Assembly: GCA_003255065.1 (NCBI GenBank)
Contig: QAOA01003028.1
Span: 339,056 to 403,055, forward strand
Source of the DNA: Cercis canadensis
Lineage: Eukaryota > Streptophyta > Magnoliopsida > Fabales > Fabaceae
Direction: 5' to 3'
Length of the DNA stretch: 64,000 bases
Positions 1-12,440 of the stretch are shown here, one piece after another (within the stretch, counting starts at the first letter, position 1; each line of letters starts with the position of its first letter). The position numbers and the translations under genes are program-made. Under the pieces are notes generated by a model. The model saw only the letters and a program-made list of their open reading frames with translations. It ran no database searches and was not told the DNA's origin.

Positions 1-901
1 ATTACAAGTAACTAAAGTAATACATGAGAAATTACTACTTAATCAAAATAGTCATCCCATGATCAAAGGTTGCAAATTCAATACCCAATCCAGGTTTCAA
101 GAATTGATAGCCATTCCCTTTTCTACCCCTCACCCCACTCCAAAGAACCTTTATATCAAAATTACAAGTCTATAAACCAGAAACTAAGGTTGATGTAATA
201 TGATACAGTAGTAAGCACTAAATACACCAAACTAGTTCAAATAACAGTACAGCATATAAAAAATTCTCAGTGTGTATATACTTCTGCATGCAAAGGGGGG
301 GAAAAGGAACAGACAGAAGCAAATAAGCTAACAAACTAGAAAGTTGATATTGCCAACGCGAAAAGCAAAAATTGGACAAAACAAACATGGGATAACTGTT
401 AAATTGCCTTTTTTGCTTCTAAATGAATATATTCTAGCTGTTTTCCTATCGAAATTAATCAATTACCAGTAGAAATGAAGAACAATTTAGAACATCAAGA
501 AGTAGCCAGACGTCACAGATTTACAGTTAAAGTTGCTAAATACTTTAAGAAGTCAGAAAAACGTGCTTTTCACTTCTTCTTCAGTGACCACAGCCAGCAC
601 TTTGGAAACGCATAAAAGCAGCACAAAAGCTCAGTCTATGAAAGCTAAAATTCCTCCAAAATTGGACAAGAAATCGAACAGAAGAGAAAATTCAGGACTA
701 TACTACTGAAACACAGAGAAACGGAGCTTATAACCAGAATTGAAAATTGAAAACCAGAGAGAAGATTATCAAAATCGTTGGATCTTAAATCTTAATCTTC
801 TTCACGAAAATGAATACGATCCAAGAACAGAGACAGCAAAAATTTAAGATTCACACACTGAGAGATGTAACAAGCGAGCGAGCGATAGAGAGAGACCTCA
901 C
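1..901. other. Probable intron or flank of the left-edge minus-strand gene
   Basis: No convincing coding frame on either strand. The sequence is moderately AT-rich without recognisable repeats and is best read as intron of the putative minus-strand transcript whose first exon is at 902-1100. Confidence 0.3.
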
Positions 902-1100
902 CAGTTTCCGGTGCGTGGCGTCGCCGGAATGCGGTGAATATCGTTGCGGGAGGTGGTGGTGGTGGTGGTGGTGGTGAATATGGAAGTTGGGATTCGGATT
1001 CGCAGATGGAAATGTTTATATGAGAGTATGGGAGAGGCGCGTGAGCGAGCTATTCATTTCATCGTTTCTGTTTCTTTCTTGGTTCGTTTTTTATTTTTCC
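902..1100 (-). other. Putative first (5' UTR) exon of a minus-strand gene
   Basis: On the minus strand this GC-rich stretch, which stands out from the AT-rich flanks, ends in a good splice donor (CTG followed by GTGAGG, exon end near 902). It contains a GGT/ACC microsatellite at about 952-976, typical of 5' UTRs. The body of the gene would lie off the left edge, with 1-901 as its first intron. No protein-coding frame can be supported. It could equally be a promoter or CpG-rich region without a transcript. Confidence 0.35.
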
Positions 1101-2160
1101 TTTTTTTATTTTTATTTTATTTTTCTTAACCGCAAAATAATGATATATTGATGATGTTGTTTAACCAATAGAATGTGAGTCATTGTTCTTCACGAGGTCA
1201 AGCATTCAAGCCACGCTGAGAGTTTACTTATAAAGGAAGGAAATAATAGTTTTAAAAATGAGGTTTATCCGGTGCCTCTGTTTTATGCTTAGATTTATTA
1301 TCTAATTTTTATTCTTCACATAGACATAGCCAAAATTTATTACAAAGTTAAAGTAATCATATTTTAGGGTCAAAATCACATCTTTTTTTTGGGCTAAAGA
1401 ATGAATGGTAATTTTCATGAAATTGTGTAAATTTAATTTATTTAGAGTTATGTTACTCATATATTATTTTGTATTATATCATATTACACTTGCTAAAAAT
1501 TATTAGGTGTGGTCTAATAGTGAGAGAAATCATTTGTAAAAAGTTAAGAATTCAATTTTTGTGCCGTTATATAACTAAAAAAAAAATATTACACTTGCTA
1601 ACAACTAGACTCATTTAACTCAATTAAATTTTTTTTTTCTAAATACCTAAATTCAAGATTCACAGTGTATAAAATAGTATGAAATTGAGATCTTATTAAA
1701 AATAGTTAAAGATAGATATATATATTAAAAAAATTATATATATATATTGAATGTGAAATATTTAAGGACCTTTAGTTATTATACGGTCATGTTAAAGAGG
1801 TATATGATACCTCTATGGTATGATAGAATCACCCAATGTTTAAAGATATGTTGTGCTAATCAAGATGTAAACAAGATGATGATGTAATTTTAGAGAAATA
1901 ATTAGGTATAATGTGCATGTACACAACTAATAAAAATGACCGAAATGCACCTGTAGATCTTTTCATATAAAAAGTAGTTAATATTTAATATACTCCAATT
2001 CTACTAGTGGTATAGGATTAATTTCACAAGCTACAATGTGGAGAATGTTGGTAGCAAAACAATAAAATCGGATATATATATATATATATATATAAAGTTT
2101 ATGATTGTGCACATAGTTGCACATATCTCCCAATTTTTAATTTTTTAACATAGGATAACA

Positions 2161-2290
2161 TTGCTATGGGAGTTTAGGGAAGGGGAACAGTTACATAGGG
2201 GTCTCGCTGGAGTTAATCCTGCAACTCCTAGTTCACCTTATGCCTAAAGTCATTGGCTATGACCACTTATGTTAAAATTTATTGTCCATA
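2161..2290 (-). repeat. SINE-like tRNA-derived element, copy 1
   Basis: Read on the minus strand it has an A-box-like stretch near the start and a decayed B-box-like stretch. It aligns by eye over its full length with the copy at 2431-2560, and both are followed by similar sequence (TGTCCATAT, then TCCCAAATTTTA). It is degenerate, with no clear target-site duplication. Confidence 0.4.
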
Positions 2291-2430
2291 TCTCCCAAAT
2301 TTTATTAGTTATATATATTTTTCTTTCGTAACCTAGAAACTTAGGTTTGACACTGTTTTTTGAATAGAGTCAGACTTATCAAATTTAAGATTAGTTATCT
2401 ATGTTCTAATGATCCTATTATCGAAATACT

Positions 2431-2560
2431 ACTCTGGGGGTTCGGTGAAAGGAAAAAGCCATTGATGGGTTGTGCTAGGGTTAGATCCTGTGATCCCTAG
2501 TTCACCTCATGCTTAAAGCCATAAGCTACAACCGCTTGAGCTAAAACCTCTTGTCCATAT
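2431..2560 (-). repeat. SINE-like tRNA-derived element, copy 2
   Basis: On the minus strand it carries TTTAGCTCAAGCGGTT, close to the tRNA A box, followed about 45 bases later by AGGATCTAACCC, a weakened B box. Its neighbour at 2161-2290 is in the same orientation and shares flanking sequence. The pair may therefore have arisen by local duplication rather than two insertions. Confidence 0.45.
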
Positions 2561-5135
2561 TTCCCAAATTTTACTTGTTACAGTTTGGATCAATAACATG
2601 TCTTTAATTTATGGAATTTAATATAATAATTGAAACTTAACTTTAGGAATGAAAAGACATGTAAAATTATATAATATCACATAATAAAAAGGTCTTCGTG
2701 CTTAATTTTTTCTTTTTATATTTTACTACTTTTAAGCAAAAAGTTTAGACATTGTGCTTTTTTTGGTATAAGATGGTAAGGAAATTTAAATGTAGAATTG
2801 GAGTATATTAAATATTAACTTTTGTTGACTAGTATTAGGATAGATTCAAATCCAATCATGTAACATTGTGTTCGGTTCATCTAAACTGTATATTTAACTT
2901 AAAGTTTATTTAAATTATTGGTCATGTATTGTTACATCATCATTTTTCTTTAACTGAGTCATGTAATATGTCTGGATCCAAATTCATATTAGGATGAAAC
3001 ATATTAAAATGTAAATAAATAAAATTGTGTAATATGAAATTAGATAAATTCTTGAAGAAATTTCTAGTATGTGTTGAGAATATAGACCATTTGGAAAGAC
3101 TAAACGGTAAATATACCACTAATTACCTCACAACTTCTCATAATTGTAGAGCTAGTTAAATTTGAGCTTTAAAAAAAATAAAAATTGAATGTCTAATCTA
3201 ATAAACATGTTATGTGCACTTTAATTGAATTCATATTGGTAAGAAAATGTGAGCAAAAGAGTGATTAGGAAAACCTGTCACCAGACACCTAATTAGTTTA
3301 AGGTTAGGCTTAACCTTGCATCAATAGCTCACAACTCTAGTAGGTGAGTTGTCCACATACCAACTTCCCTTGAAAATTAAGCATATAAACCTATTTCCTT
3401 CACGATCTTTAATCAAACCATCTGTAGCCATATAATATAATGCATGCGTATTCCCCCACTTGAATTGTTCGTCTACATCAACCTTTGCTAACGGAAATTC
3501 CAACATATGTGACATTTTAGTGGTTAGGCATGAGCTTCTCTAGATACTCTATCTTAAGTCCATTGCACTTAGGCTCACTTAGCCAAATGGCCATATAATT
3601 AGAACTTTGTATATACTCATAATATCTTTGAACCATCATCTATAAATAGCCTACAACAACAAGTATACATACATTTTTTCCTCTTCAGCATCCATTATAT
3701 TATTGAGCTCGGACTATGCTAACTTAAACATTGGAGCTCGAGTATCACTGCCTGACTCTTGATTTATTTGTTATTGTGCAGTTGCTATGTTCTCAACCCA
3801 CTTCAGTTCACTTTCCAACTTCTAGCTCAGATCAGACATAGACAGCTTCCATTTTTACTACAAAGATTAAAAATAAAATAGTGTTATTTACATACTTATT
3901 TAAAATTACATTATGTCATGTTAATATTGTTTGGCACATTTTAAATTTTAACTAAAATCACATAGTTTTTTTATTTATTTTTTACAGTTCTTATAGACCA
4001 TCTCATTGTTGTTTAAAAAAATAAAATTGGATGCACAATATTCCAATTCATTTCTTTCTATGCTTGCTAGTAACATTTTGAAAGAAAATTCACTTTTGAG
4101 GTTAACTTATTGATTTCCTAGAGTAATCTATAGATTCTAGACGTGAGGATGGTGCAGTTTTTATTTTTTTTGTTCTAAAGTTATGTGTGTCATCAAGTTA
4201 ATCCAAGTAGACTTATTTATGTAGAGACTAAATGTGTTGGAAGTATTAGTGGTCAAATCATGCTAAATCTCCAGCCTGAATTAGTCTCACATTAAAAATA
4301 TGAAAATCACCTTATAAAAAAACTAAAATAATAATAATAACAATAACAATTACTTGGTCGATCAAAGTATTTTACTTATAATCAAATACTTAATAGATCT
4401 TCTTTTAAGAATTTGACTCTCACTCAAAGATTTATCTGCCAAAATAACTTAATTACCATATATAAAAAAATTACCAAGTTACAGCCAAAATCCTTACTCT
4501 ATCTATGACTCTATATATATTATTTGCATGAGAATATTTCATTTCTTTTTCTTTCCCTGGAATATATCTGTTTCTTTAATTACCCAATTGAAGCATTAAA
4601 TTAGTTCCTTGATTTACTTTTACTTCAACAGAAAGAAGTAGGTATTTTTGTTTATTGGAACTATTGGATATATACACATATTTTACTTTTCTTTTTTAAA
4701 CTTTGGATGCTGCATGTATATACATTATTTAAGTACCAAAAATATATATACATTTTATTGCTGTTTAGTAAATTTTAAAATAATTTTTTAATAATAGAAT
4801 AACTTTTTTTTCCCGCCTTGTATTAGAAGTAAGTATTTCTAGCTTTTGGTATAAGCAGAAATAACAAGCATAAAATTAAATATTCTTAGAGAAAATAACC
4901 TATGATTAAAATTAGAAGCACTCATAAGATTATTTGGCCTAATAAAATTATTTCATAAAATTAATTAGTAAAAAATTAATTTTCATAAAATGAGTCTTAA
5001 GACAATAAAAATGTTAAAGTGTAGCAAAACAAGCGGTTAGCTCAAGAGAATAAAAGAAAATCAGAAAATTTACACTTTAAAATAAATTTAAAAATTTTAA
5101 TTTAAAGATAAAATGATCAAAATTGTACATTTTAT

Positions 5136-5580
5136 GAATATAGAGAAATTCAATAGTTCATTTTTAAAGAAGGGAGACCAAAAATTTTAAGTTATTAAAA
5201 TATAAAGACTAAAATTGCAATTGAGCCAAAAAAAATTATTTAAAACGAAAACCAAAGGTCATTGGATGTACCAATAATATCTTTGTCATAAATAAATAAA
5301 TACTCAAAATAAAGGCAAACTAAGAATAAAAAATTTCAAAAATTCAAGTCAATTGAAATGAATATAGAGAAATTCAATAATTTATTTTTAAAGAAGGGAG
5401 ACCACAAAATTTAAGTTATTAAAATATAAAAACTAAAATTACAATTGAGCCAAGAAAATACTTAAAACGAAAACCAAAGGTCATTGGATGCACCAATAAT
5501 ATCTTTGTCATAAATAAATAAATACTCAAAATAAAGGCAAACTAAGAATAAAAAATTCCAAAAATTCAGGTCAATTGAAA
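5136..5580. repeat. Two-copy tandem duplication of a ~222-bp unit
   Basis: The unit starting GAATATAGAGAAATTCAAT at 5136 is repeated starting at 5360, with only scattered substitutions and small indels. Both copies end in GTCAATTGAAA. The array lies directly upstream of the SMG7 promoter. No coding potential. Confidence 0.85.
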
Positions 5581-5640
5581 TTAGCCAACAGGAAAAATTA
5601 GAAGAGGTTGAGTCTACTTAAAATAGAAAACAAGACGTCT

Positions 5641-5658
5641 CTAAACGCCGTCGTTTAG
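5641..5658. promoter_or_regulatory. Palindromic motif in the SMG7 promoter
   Basis: CTAAACG and CGTTTAG form a perfect 7-base inverted repeat around a CCGT spacer. It sits at the sharp transition from AT-rich intergenic DNA to the GC- and CT-rich SMG7 leader, about 50-100 bases before the likely transcription start. Palindromes of this sort are plausible factor-binding sites. The function here is inferred. Confidence 0.35.
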
Positions 5659-5689
5659 ATTCGCCGCCTGCAAGGAAACCCCGGGTAAG

Positions 5690-6833
5690 AGAGAAGGAAA
5701 AAACACATTGAATTTCTAACCTCATCCTTTTGGACCCAAACAGAACAACCACGCCTCTTCTCTTTTTCTCTCTTTCTCTCTCTAACGTCGCACACAACGA
5801 AACCCTAGCGAAGACCTTCCTTCTTGTTCAATCTCTCTCAGATTTCAATCCGATGCTTTGATCCCAGGCGTCTTCGTCGATCCGATTTCAGAGGTGAGTT
5901 GTTTTGTTCCACCAATCTGTCGGCGAAGCTTCACTTTCCGATTTTGAATTTGTTCGTCTATTCTGGGGAAATTTCGGAACTGATTGGTTCCGATTGGTGA
6001 TATCATTGATGGATTTGATGGATCTGGGATTTTTTCTGAGTAGTAATATCTTTGCTAATACATTCTCTCATGAATTGAGTATGTTTTTGAATTTCCCCTT
6101 TTATAAATCGTTTTGGAAATAATACTTATTATGTATGGTTTCGAAGGAGTCGAATTATTTGTCTAATTAAGCTGAAAAGTTGGTTTTCCAGGGTGGAATT
6201 TTTCTTTTCCCGATTATCCTTTTGGGCATGGGGTTAGAATGTTACTAGAGTTTCCAATAAGGGAGAAATCATGAGTTTTCTTCTGCTCTGGTACTGTTTT
6301 CGATAATCTGATCACGTGATTTTGCTAATTCATGCAATATGATATCTGGGTTCCTTTGTGATGGAAGTAGACTTTTAACAGGTTTGGTGGTTCCTCATGT
6401 TAAATATAGTTAAGCTTTATTCTGAACTGTTGATGTAATTGTGGTTGTTGAATTGGTTATGCTTTGGCCAGCTATTGTTGGTTCAGTTACATTCGTGTTG
6501 TTATGCTTTGATATGACATGGTTATTTTACTTTAAGCTTAACCTTTGACCTTTTGGACAATCATTAGTATCGGGGGAAATTGATCTAAGTGTGTCCTATT
6601 ACTGAAATTTAGTTTTGAGTTTTAAGTTCATAGAGTATGGGATACATTAAATGTCATAGAAGAGGAGGGGCTGTAAGTGTAAATTATTACATTTTCTATG
6701 ATAAATAAGGTGTTACCTTCATCTGGACTTTTTGGACAACCTACTTTTCTACATTTTCTTCAAGCTTACCATTTTGATTTTTTTTTTTCTGCAGGTTTAA
6801 TGTAGCTTGAGTTTAAGAAAGAATATTTGATGG
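5690..6833 (+). promoter_or_regulatory. SMG7: SMG7 5' UTR with leader intron and uORFs
   Basis: A CT-rich leader exon runs to 5893, where CAGAG is followed by the strong donor GTGAGT. The acceptor TTTTCTGCAG ends at 6794, giving a 901-base leader intron. The second leader exon contains a start-stop uORF (ATG TAG, 6800-6805). It also contains an eight-codon uORF starting at 6830 and stopping at 6854-6856, which overlaps the main start in another frame. Both would be expected to reduce translation from the main ATG. Confidence 0.65.
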
Positions 6834-9800
6834 ATGATGATTGTACAGATGGATAAAATGTCTGCTCCTTCATCACGGGAGCGTGCACAACGCCTTTATG
6901 AGAAGGTATTTTTTTTTTATTCTTTTGGTTTTTCACTGAGTTGTAGTTCTTCATCACCTGATCACTGGATAAAGACTTATGTTTCTGAACCTCCCTAATC
7001 TGTTAAGCAAAATGCAGTTAGGAAGTTTGGTTACTGGTACTTAAATCTCTCTTTTGCTCTTGTTATGTTCTCTATCAGATTTCTTTTGTTCTGTGAGATA
7101 TTTCTCTTTGGAGGATAGCTGTTGTTAAGGAGTACCCCCCCATTTCTAATGGGAACATTCTCCCCATTTAGTGAAAAATTTACAGAACCACTTAAAAAGA
7201 AAAATAGTAAACACAGTCATTATTCATTAAAGAGCTGGATGCGTGGAACCAATGTGTCATATTTACTCCAGTGAATGAATAGTATGCACTGTATATTGCA
7301 TTTTGGTGTTTTCTTGCCTTTGTCATTTGGCACCTTGGGTTGTGGCACTGGTTGCCCTTTATTCTGGATTTCTAGACTTTGAAGTTGAATACTCTGAAAT
7401 GCTTTGACAACTGATTTGATCCAAAAAAATTGGTTCAGAAATACAGAAGAAAGAACTATTTATACTATATTTACATACCATGAAGAAAATGGCTTACATC
7501 TCAGAACTTTTGCTCTTTTCTGCCTTATATTCAATAAATGCATAATAAAACATTTTCCCTTCTTCCTTTCTATGAAATGTGTCCTGAAGTTATGGTTTGT
7601 AATATATTGGTTTATCTGTCATATAGAACCTTGAATTGGAGAATAAGCGTCGAAGATCAGCTCAAGCACGAGTCCCATCAGATCCAAGTGCTTGGCAACA
7701 GATGCGCGAGAATTATGAAGCAATAATTCTCGAGGATCATGCTTTTTCTGAGCAGCACAATATTGAGTATGCTCTATGGCAGTTGCATTACAAGCGGATA
7801 GAGGAGTTGAGGGCGTACCTCAATGCTGCTCTTGCTTCTACAGGCTCAAATTCATCTCAGGGAAAAGGCCCTGCACGACCTGATCGAATAGCTAAAATAA
7901 GGCTGCAGTTTAAGACCTTCCTTTCTGAAGCGACTGGATTTTACCATGATCTTATTATAAAAATCAGAGCAAAGTATGGGCTTCCTCTTGGTAATTTCTC
8001 CGAGGACTCGGAGAATCGGATCGTGATGGAGAAAGATGGAAAGAAATCTGCGGACATGAAGAAAGGTTTAGTATCTTGCCACCGTTGTCTGATATATTTG
8101 GGGGATCTTGCTCGCTATAAAGGATTGTACGGCGAAGGTGACTCTGGAAATCGAGAGTTTGCAGCAGCTTCTAGTTACTATTTACAAGCTTCATCCCTTT
8201 GGCCATCAAGTGGGAATCCACATCATCAGGTTTGTGGGGTTATCTTGTTTTTTCTGATTTATTTTTTTGTTGCTCGATATTGAATTTCTCACTTGCCCTG
8301 GATCATGGATCATGGTTATTGTATTTCTATTTGATAACTCTGTTATTTTCAGCTTGCTTTATTGGCTTCATATTCTGGAGATGAACTGGTGACTATTTAT
8401 CGGTATTTCCGAAGTCTGGCAGTGGACAGTCCATTTACAACTGCGAGAGAGAACTTAATAGTTGCATTTGAAAAGGTATTTTTATAAATGACGTTGATTG
8501 TGATTGTTTCTCTTGTATTCTTTGCTTTTGGTGTCTTATTCAGTTCTGCCATTGTTTAAGTCTTGATGACTGCTTTGCACTGATGTTTTATTTTGAGGTT
8601 CAAATTCAGTCATTCAACCGCTTTAAATCTTTTGATGCTAATAAATAACTGCATTATACACTGCAAAGTTGCAAACACTGTCAAGAGATAATCTATATGT
8701 TCTGTATGTATGTGCTTCTGGTGATGAATTGTGTGCATATGTAATATGCAAGCATGTATATTAATGTTATAAGAAAAGTAGAAAACTTAACGGGAACACC
8801 TGTAGCCTTAACTTGTAAATGATGTCAATTTAGATAATTTGCTGATTGCTTGGTTATGTTCTAGTTGGAGGTGAAGAAGTTGACTCTTCTTTTCCATGTT
8901 GTGGTATTGCCTGTTTTAATTGTCACCCTTTTATCTAAAACATGGATTGTGATTCCTTTGACTCTTAACCCGTTTTTCTAATCCTAACTAGTTTTTTTTA
9001 CTGTTATAGAATCGTCAAAGTTACTCTCAGCTTCCTGGTGATGTTAAAGCTCTTGCAGTCAAGGAATCTTCTGGGCGATTGACAGGCAAAGGAAGAGGAA
9101 AAGTAGAAGCAAAACATGCAAGGGGTACTGGTGTAGAAGCCAGCCCTAGAAAGGAAGGAGCATCTAATACACAAGAGACTTACAAGTCCTTCTGCACCCG
9201 ATTTGTCCGTCTAAATGGCATCTTGTTCACACGAACAAGGTATCTAATGCTTAATTCTTCTCTTCCACCCTCTCTCTCTCTCTGAGCACGTGGCTCTATT
9301 TTCATAACATTAATCCATGCTTCTGACTTGTTTCCTTCTCTCTTTGTTTAAAAAATTCCATGGTTTTAGCCTTGAGACCTTTGCAGAAGTTCTCTCTCTG
9401 GTTAGCAATGGCCTGTCTGAGCTTTTGTCTTCTGGGCAAGATGAGGAGCTGAATTTTGGTGTCGATGCTCTTGAGAATGGACTTGCCATTGTTAGAATTG
9501 TTTCCATTCTTATATATACAGTTCATAACGTGAATAAGGAATCTGAAGGTCAAACTTATGCAGAAATTGTACAACGTGCTGTTTTACTTCAGAATGCATT
9601 CACTGCTGTATTTGAATTGATGGGATACATGGTAGAGAGATGTGTACTGCTGCATGATCCTTCTTCTAGTTTTCTTGTGCCAGGCATTTTGGTTTTTGTG
9701 GAGTGGTTGGCATCTTATCCAGATCTTGCTGCAGGCAATGATGTGGATGAGAATCAGGCATCTGCGAGATCAAAATTTTGGAATCGTTGTTTGTTCTTCT

Positions 9801-11299
9801 TGAATAAACTCCTTTCACTTGGGCTTATATCTTTAGACGATGATGAAGAAGAAACTTGCTTTAATAACATGAGCAAGTATGAAGAAGGGGAAACTGAAAA
9901 CCGGCTTGCCTTGTGGGAGGACTTTGAGCTGAGAGGGTTTGTTCCACTTCTTCCTGCACAAACTATTTTGGATTTTTCAAGGAAGCATTCCCCTGGAAGT
10001 GAGGGTGATAAGGAAAGAAAAGCCCGGGTCAAAAGGATTTTAGCTGCAGGAAAGGCTTTGGCAAATGTTGTTAGGATTGAACAAAAAACAATATATTTTG
10101 ACTCGAAGGGGAAGAAATTTATAATTGGTGTTGAACCCCTAACCTCTGATGATTTTGTTCTTGCCACCTATCAAGCCATGCCTAGTGCAGAAAAGTTGAT
10201 ACAAGAAAATCCAGTGGACCAAACAAAGGTTGGAATTGTTCAGCCAAACCAACAGCAGTATATGGAAGGGGAGGATGATGATGAAGTTATTGTTTTTAAG
10301 CCTATTGTGGCTGAGAAGCGAGTTGACGTTGTTGGCTCAAATTGGGCACCCCATGATGGCTTGGAGGCTGCACAAAAAGCTTCTGGAGGGGATCTGAAAT
10401 TTCATGTCAATTCTACTTCAAACCCCCTCAATAATCTAAACCATCAAAATGCTTTTGATGCGAGTTTACTCATGCCTGTTTCTGTTAGCAGTATGGTGCC
10501 TCAACACCTGCAACCAGTTCAGCCTCATTCTTCAAGGTGGTTAGATGAAGAAATTTCTCTTGCTAATAGTTTAAAAGGTCTCAGGTTTTTGGAGAACGGG
10601 CATGTGATGAAACCTGATCTGCAAGAAGCTGTTGGCTTTTCCAATCATGTTACACTTCCCGTATCTAGTCAACAATCTGTCAGCTCCAATACGGCTGTAA
10701 GCTTTTTTGGTCTTTCAAAATTTCCAGAATCCACCATACCGTCCAAAGTTGATGCTTTTGCATCTTCGGGAGCTATTACTGATAATTTGGCTTTGAAGAC
10801 ATCATCAGCCTTGCAAGCTGGTTTGAAGAAATCTCCAGTCAGTCGACCTGCTAGGCACCTTGGACCTCCTCCGGGTTTTAGCAATGTACCTCCTAAGCAA
10901 GCTAATGAATCCTCTTTTTCAGATCCAATAAGTGGGAATCCAATTTTGGATGATTACAGTTGGTTGGATGGATATCAATTGCCATCTTCGACTAAAGGCT
11001 TAGGAACCCCCAATGGTCCTCTCACGTACTCACATTCAAATTCTCAGCAAGTCAGTAACAACAATGGCTTGAGTGGGACAGTCAGCTTTCCATTTCCTGG
11101 AAAACAGGTTTCATCTGTGCCCCTTCAGGTGGAGAAACAGAACGGTTGGCAAGATCATCAGACTTATGAGCTCTTAAAAGCACACCATGATCAGCAGCTG
11201 CAGCCACAGCAACAGATCACAACTGGAAATCAGCACTTTACTTCACTGTCTGAGCAATTTCAAGGACAATCGATCTGGACAGGTCGTTATTTTGTGTGA
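6834..11299 (+). CDS. SMG7: SMG7, nonsense-mediated mRNA decay factor (EST1/14-3-3-like)
   Basis: Five coding exons read continuously: 6834-6905, 7627-8229, 8353-8475, 9010-9239 and 9370-11299 (985 residues). The ATG pair at 6834/6837 begins MMIVQMDKMS; an alternative start at 6849 is in frame. The family binds phosphorylated UPF1 through an N-terminal 14-3-3-like TPR fold and promotes decay of mRNAs with premature stops in the cytoplasm. Residues about 25-270 carry the fold. K80 (in LHYKRIEELR) and R187 (in YLGDLARYKG) sit where the phosphopeptide-binding Lys and Arg are expected. The EST1-type helical domain continues to about residue 450. The rest is low-complexity and Gln/Ser/Pro-rich, ending in WTGRYFV. 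Length is close to the plant family norm of roughly 1000. The gene looks intact. Exon boundaries are by eye from GT-AG sites and frame. Confidence 0.93.
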
Positions 11300-12440
11300 T
11301 GTCAGTATGAGAGTATAGATGGTATGCTTCTATTCTAGATTTCTTGCCCATTTTTGAATGGATTCTTTGTAATTCTGTTCAGCTTTTGATATCTAACATA
11401 ATTGTGTTTGAGGTGATTGAAGAGTTATTGCGAATGTGCTGCATCCCTTTGCTACCCATTCGAACGCCCAACACTGCTGCATTGTCATTGAATGTTGTTG
11501 GAGTTTCTTTGGCCTTGACTTGTTGCGGGCACTTGCTACTACAAAGGTGAGTGCTAATTCATGTTTTCGTTGTCTGGTGATCTCTGTAACTTTGACAACT
11601 TGAAATTTGCATAAACTTGTAAGTTACACCTCAACTTCTTATATCAAAATTTCATCTTGGTGTTTATGTCTAATCCTGTTGTTTGAGCCTGGCTGCTATT
11701 ACTAGCTTCCTAAATGATGTCGGGATTCTTGGAATTATTGCTGCTTATGCTTCTAAGCTGGTGATTGATTATTTTTTATTTTCTGGCCAATTTATGCCTG
11801 CTTAGTGCATTTTGCTTTTAAATTTTGCAGATTTTACTGGCTCTCCAGCCTTGAAGAAGGAAACTATGCAAGCATCTTTACAGTTCGAAGTTCTTAACGA
11901 GTAAATGCCTTGTCTGGTTGGGATGGATAGAAGGTGTTTAAATAAAGATTATCCAGTCGTTTTGGGGCTTCTCTCTTCTGGATCGGTGGTATGACAATGG
12001 TGTTCACTTTTCCTGTGGAAATGTCATAATGGTACACATGTCAGAATCATTATTACCATCATCTGCTGCCAATGATACATAGTGCTAGCCCTTGAGTTTT
12101 CTGTTGCAAAGCTTCAGACTGTAGTTGGGAAGGTTGTTAGGTATAAAGTGGATGTCAAAGTATGGTAATGGGATATGCTAATGACGTTGTTGGGGCACAC
12201 TAGAGTGAGTACATGTGTTTGGTGGTTGCGTCTTCATTATTAAGGTCTTAAAAGTGTTAGTTTATGACGAGTGGTATATGGCTCACTTTCTCTCTTCTGA
12301 AAGTCGGGGTTCACTCGAACTTTTGAATAAATAATCCCTGTTGGGTGGTGGATACATTTCCACATTGGTCAGTATGAATAGAATGACATATCTGTAGTCA
12401 GATTAAAGTTTAATTTTTATTCCTTTTTATTATCTTCAAT
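11300..12440 (+). promoter_or_regulatory. SMG7: SMG7 3' UTR with probable introns
   Basis: After the stop at 11297-11299 a strong intron is visible: donor AAAG then GTGAGT at 11547, acceptor TTTTGCAG ending at 11830. A smaller intron may start at GGTATG (11322) and end at TCTGTTCAG (11382) or TTTGAG (11412). A poly(A) signal AATAAA occurs at 12327-12332. Introns more than about 50 bases after a stop make a transcript an NMD target. Arabidopsis SMG7 is known to be autoregulated this way, so the arrangement is likely functional. Confidence 0.6.

Larger units (their letters stand above)
1140..5600. other. AT-rich intergenic region
   Basis: No supported gene. It holds two SINE-like copies (2161-2290 and 2431-2560), a TA microsatellite at about 2071-2093 and a two-copy tandem duplication at 5136-5580. 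A short minus-strand open frame at 3321-3515 is unrecognised and lacks gene context. Confidence 0.6.

Noticed and set aside
3321..3515. 64-residue minus-strand ORF
   Set aside because: Looks moderately protein-like (VDVDEQFKWGNTHALYY), but no family recognised, no splice partners and isolated in decayed intergenic DNA.
9754..10167. 137-residue minus-strand ORF within SMG7
   Set aside because: Lies wholly inside SMG7 exon 5 on the opposite strand; composition mirrors the sense codons.
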